Shown: one piece after another, positions 60,598 through 64,000 of the stretch | How positions within the stretch are numbered: position 1 is the first letter of the stretch | How the letters are laid out: every line of letters starts with the position of its first letter | Assembly (NCBI GenBank): GCA_029783825.1 | Contig: JAREIK010000353.1 | Span: 183,676-247,675 of the forward strand | Source: Sapria himalayana | Lineage: Eukaryota; Streptophyta; Magnoliopsida; Malpighiales; Rafflesiaceae | Length of the DNA stretch: 64,000 nt | Reading direction: 5' to 3' | The notes under the pieces: generated by a model | The model's input: only the letters and a program-made list of their open reading frames with translations | What the model was told of the DNA's origin: nothing | Database searches by the model: none | Program-made: the position numbers and the translations under genes

Positions 60598-61504
60598 GTA
60601 AAAATTTTAATAAATTTCAGTTCAATCTCATTTCTTTTATTGTCTGTGCAACGTGCCATGAAATTTGTTTTAAATAACCAAATTCAATCACAAATACATC
60701 TATTCAAAAAAAAACGGAAAAAAATATACAAAATTGTAAATCTTTTTCCAAATGTTGTTTGTATATAATATTTATTAAAAAGAATAAGGGACACATAGGT
60801 TCTTTTCTTGTGCTATGCTCGCACCTTCCATGAGGTGTGCTCTTAGTGCTTGCACATGTGTTTTAACATATTTTACTTATATTTTTTGAATATGAATATG
60901 TTTGATAATTGTTTGTCTAAAATAGATATATAATATAAAGTTTAATTAAATGAAGCACATTATTATTTTAAATATTTTTGTAGATATGCTTAGTGTTTCA
61001 TGGAATTAGGAATGGAGTGAGGAGAGAAGAGAGAAAAATTGAGAGAGATAAAAAATAACTTCTATTTTCATTGAATTAAAACTAGAAATTATATCCCATA
61101 TATACTCGAATTAGTGCATTCCATGTGTTGGGTCCTCCTTTGCACACCGAAAAAAAAAACAATATATAATAATAAATAAATTTTAAATCTTAATATTTTT
61201 ATTCATTCTAGTGTATACATGTCAATATGTCATAAATATTCAGTTTATAAGAGATGAAAAATAATTGTGATCGTTTAAGTATTTTTATTAAGATGTCTGT
61301 AATCTATTTACTAATAGGTGTGTAAGTAGTAATTATTAAATTATTCTGATTTTATTACATATAAAATAATAATTAATTTTAATATATTTTTTCTGCTCAT
61401 GAAATATTTTATTTGCTGTAATATACTAAGTTATCTAACTATCAAAGTAAAGTGCTAGCTTTTATTGAGTTGATAAGTCTAACTCATTCAAGAAATAATT
61501 GATT

Positions 61505-61755
61505 CACAAAAGTTTATAAATAATAGATATCTTAACTTTATAATTTGATTTTGTATTCAATTTGGAAATAATGATCTGCTACTTATTTTTCTAGGAGACT
61601 AGATTCTTTCCTAAAAAAGTAGATTGTCTATACGAAAGTTTACAAATAACTGATATTATAATTTTGTACTCAACATTACACTCAATTTGAAAATAATGGT
61701 CTATTGATTAATTTTTTAGGAGACTAGATTGTCTCATAGAAAAGTAAAAAATTTG
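61505..61755. repeat. Tandem duplication, period about 125 bp
   Basis: AAGTTTATAAATAAT near 61510 and AAGTTTACAAATAAC near 61636, and TTCTAGGAGACTAGATT near 61589 with TTTTAGGAGACTAGATT near 61714, mark two diverged units. Confidence 0.7.
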
Positions 61756-63314
61756 ATGGCAAATATCTTTTATGTGATCGTGAGTGCTAAACTAGAATCT
61801 GAATATAAAATTTGATGGTGGATCTTCTATTTGATATGAAAATAAAATTTCACATCTTATAATATTTTTCATATGTATGACAATTCAAAAATTTATGTCT
61901 ATATGAATTGGATGGAAAAAATTTAGAAAATGATTAATTATGTTAATATCAGTGATATTTGGTTTGGTTAATATTTGATATTTAAGTTTTTTTATGATTT
62001 TTTTATATGTGAAAGAAGTAACTAATATATTAGTATTTGTTGTAAGTCCATAAATAAGTGTAAACTTAAGAGTAGGGTTAGAAGTTTTTTTTATGTGAAG
62101 AGTCAAGATTAGACATGTGGATGAGCCTATCACCTTAGTGTTGAATGTGTATTCTCTTTGATCGAGTTATTAAAGAAGGATTTATCTTCAAAGAATATTG
62201 CATTGACACTTGTAATGCATCTTTTTTTCACCGATGATTAATTTTTATATATCTTTCATAGTTTTAAAAGATATGCTTTAAGCATGTCTAGGCTTAAGGC
62301 ATAATCACACCTTAACATAACACTTCACTAGCCAAGACATGCATCTTATTGAAGTGACATGCCTTATTGAGTTTATTTTTTTAAAAATATTTTTATTTTT
62401 AAAATTTGTAATTATATATTAAAATTTATATAATTTTATTATTTTTTGTTAAAAACTTTTAATTATTTGGAAATCTTAAAATTTTATTGATTTAATAAAA
62501 GTTTGAATTATATTTTATAAAATTGATATGCATCATAGGTTGCATTTCATGTCACTCAGAAACATGTCATGTGTTATTCCTTATGCCTAAGCTATTGGCA
62601 TTTTTTGCACTTTTGTTTATCTAATGATTTTTAAAATTTTGTTTCATTTTGAGTACTAGAGTACTCAATAAAATGATATTCGGTTGTTTAAAAAGTTAGA
62701 GATAAACATTTCTCCCCAAAAATAACCAAACACTTTTTTATGCAATTTGAATTTCTTAGTCATTTCAATAAAATGTTATTTTTTTTCAGCTATCTTAGTT
62801 TATGTGTGAGTATCGTGACAAAATATCTGATGAGATATCTCATGCTCCTTAAACAAATAAAAATTGACGAGTAGTATATTCTTAAGTATTTTTATTTTTT
62901 TAACATTTTAATGCTACATTTAAATTAATTTTTTAATATCTTTTCTTAAATATTGATAGTCATGCATATTGAGTATGGTTAAAAATGAAAAATAGGTTAG
63001 GAAGGTCCAACATGGCTCATAGCTTGATTCATGAAAACTAGCCTAGGCACAACCAAACTCATGCTTGGAATAGGTGCGGGCTGACATGGTAGCTCAACTC
63101 ATGTCATGTTGGGTCATGGGGTCTGATCCACATGTTGTAATGCCAAGTGACATGGTGCAACTTGCAAAACTAATCTGAATGGCTGAAATTTGTTCGATTT
63201 GATATGTGAATCTCATGCACTATTTTTTTAAAAAAGACCATAGTTGAATTGGGTTGGGTTAGGCTAAGTCAGAGCTAGCTTTTAGCCCCCACTTAGGTTA
63301 GCTTGGGTTTGAAC

Positions 63315-63652
63315 CATGCCAGGCTAGATATGACTTATGTCTAGTGATTGGCATGCTTTGGCCACAAAAAATTGCTCGTGCCAGCCCCAGATGGTCTATT
63401 TGCTATCTCTAAGAATAATTATCAATAAAAATAAAAATATTTTATGTCATTATATGTGATTGATTATCTTATATGTGATCGATCATGCCAAGCTAGACAT
63501 GAATTGTGTCTAGTGATTGGCATGCTTTGGCCACAAAAAAATGCTCTTACCAGCTTTAGATGGTTTATTTGCTATCTCTAAGTATAATTATCAATAAAAA
63601 TAAAAATATTTCAAGTCATCACATGTGATCGATCATCTTATGGTATTCAAAT
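63315..63652. repeat. Tandem duplication, period 169 bp
   Basis: The unit beginning CATGCCAGGCTAGATATGA (63315) recurs as CATGCCAAGCTAGACATGA (63484). Both contain GTGATTGGCATGCTTTGGCC, ATTTGCTATCTCTAAG and AATTATCAATAAAAATAAAA. Identity is about 85-90% by eye. The first half belongs to the end of a hAT-MITE-like sequence, so the MITE end has been duplicated with its flank. Confidence 0.85.
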
Positions 63653-64000
63653 ATATATGAGTAAATTAGATGGAGTTATTACTTATTTTCTTGTGATGTA
63701 CTGCATAGGAAATTCTAATATGATTTCAAAACTTATGTCTCATAATCAATAGACATAACTCTTTTTATACTCAACTCAAAAATTTTCAACTTGTTCAATG
63801 ATGAATGTCAGAACTAAGAGTGTATCATTAGTTGATTAATTATAAATAAATATCTAGAAAAGCTTTTATGATCAGAGAAGAACATGTATAATCTATTTTG
63901 GATAATATTTAGGAAAGTCATGTATTTGATTTGAAATAAATTATAAACAAGGCCATGATCATATTATTTAGTAAAATAATTAACTTTAAATAAATTATAA

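Larger units (their letters stand above)
60598..64000 (+). other. Long intron of the TPX2-like gene, repeat-filled
   Basis: Starts with GTAAAAATT after exon 5. No further TPX2 exon is recognised before the window ends. It contains a roughly 125-bp tandem duplication at 61505-61755, a region at 62270-62610 with AGGCTTAAGGCATAATC and TTATGCCTAAGC words that may be a small inverted-repeat element, hAT-MITE-like sequence at 62990-63420 (GGTTAGGAAGGTCC to GATGGTCTATTTGC) and a 169-bp tandem duplication at 63315-63650. Confidence 0.6.

Noticed and set aside
1..64000. CRISPR arrays, bacterial operons, tRNA or rRNA genes
   Set aside because: The window is plant nuclear DNA; no spaced direct repeats of CRISPR type and no tRNA or rRNA structure were seen.

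Overview
The window is nuclear DNA from a flowering plant. It is strongly AT-rich, has intron-split genes of plant type and is packed with plant transposon families. An AOX1-type alternative oxidase and a TPX2-like gene fit an angiosperm, and the long transposon-filled introns suggest a large genome. A monocot such as a palm is my guess; the sequence does not prove it.

Only three host genes can be supported. (1) A mitochondrial alternative oxidase on the minus strand, 35230 to 23050, in four exons. Its 129-bp, 489-bp and 57-bp (plus stop) exons match the standard plant AOX layout. Intron 1 is 11,004 bp, full of transposon relics, and starts with GC instead of GT. The regulatory cysteine CysI is replaced by serine. 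(2) The last exon of an ankyrin-repeat gene on the plus strand (22117-22615), convergent with AOX. (3) The first five exons of a TPX2-like microtubule-associated protein on the plus strand (59391-60597), running off the right edge through a long intron.

The rest is mostly a graveyard of mobile DNA. One Ac-like hAT family dominates: a nearly full-length copy (7664-about 11272, transposase broken by one stop codon), further relics on both strands (14.0-17.4, 17.6-19.4, 19.85-21.7, 28.5-30.1, 30.3-31.2, 44.77-48.65, 48.7-49.9 and 50.1-52.0 kb) and many short non-autonomous elements with ends like TAGAGGTGTCAAA. The near-intact copy sits inside an older DUF659-type hAT element on the opposite strand (7.2-13.16 kb). 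Other elements are a small family with ends like CTAAGAAGCACGGACACGG (about 13.7-14.0, 14.51-15.20 and 32.16-32.78 kb), a TAA-flanked Tourist-like MITE (2495-3371), a decayed CACTA element (about 51.99-57.24 kb), a Ty3/gypsy gag-protease relic (36.95-38.7 kb), LTR-like sequences at 27.3, 40.8 and 44.3 kb, a long-TIR foldback (58.13-58.85 kb) and several tandem arrays.

Layout: 0-7 kb, repeats and unrecognised sequence; 7-22 kb, nested hAT cluster; 22-35.2 kb, ankyrin exon and AOX; 35.9-36.05 kb, a near-perfect hairpin upstream of AOX; 37-44 kb, gypsy relic and tandem repeats; 44.7-57.2 kb, hAT relics and the CACTA element; 58-64 kb, foldback, TPX2-like gene and its long intron. Several insertions carry recognisable target-site duplications, so the order of events can be read. 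No undescribed multi-gene system was found. The best leads are the AOX gene (Ser at CysI, giant GC-AG intron), the hairpin upstream of it, and the non-canonical splice acceptor in the TPX2-like gene.
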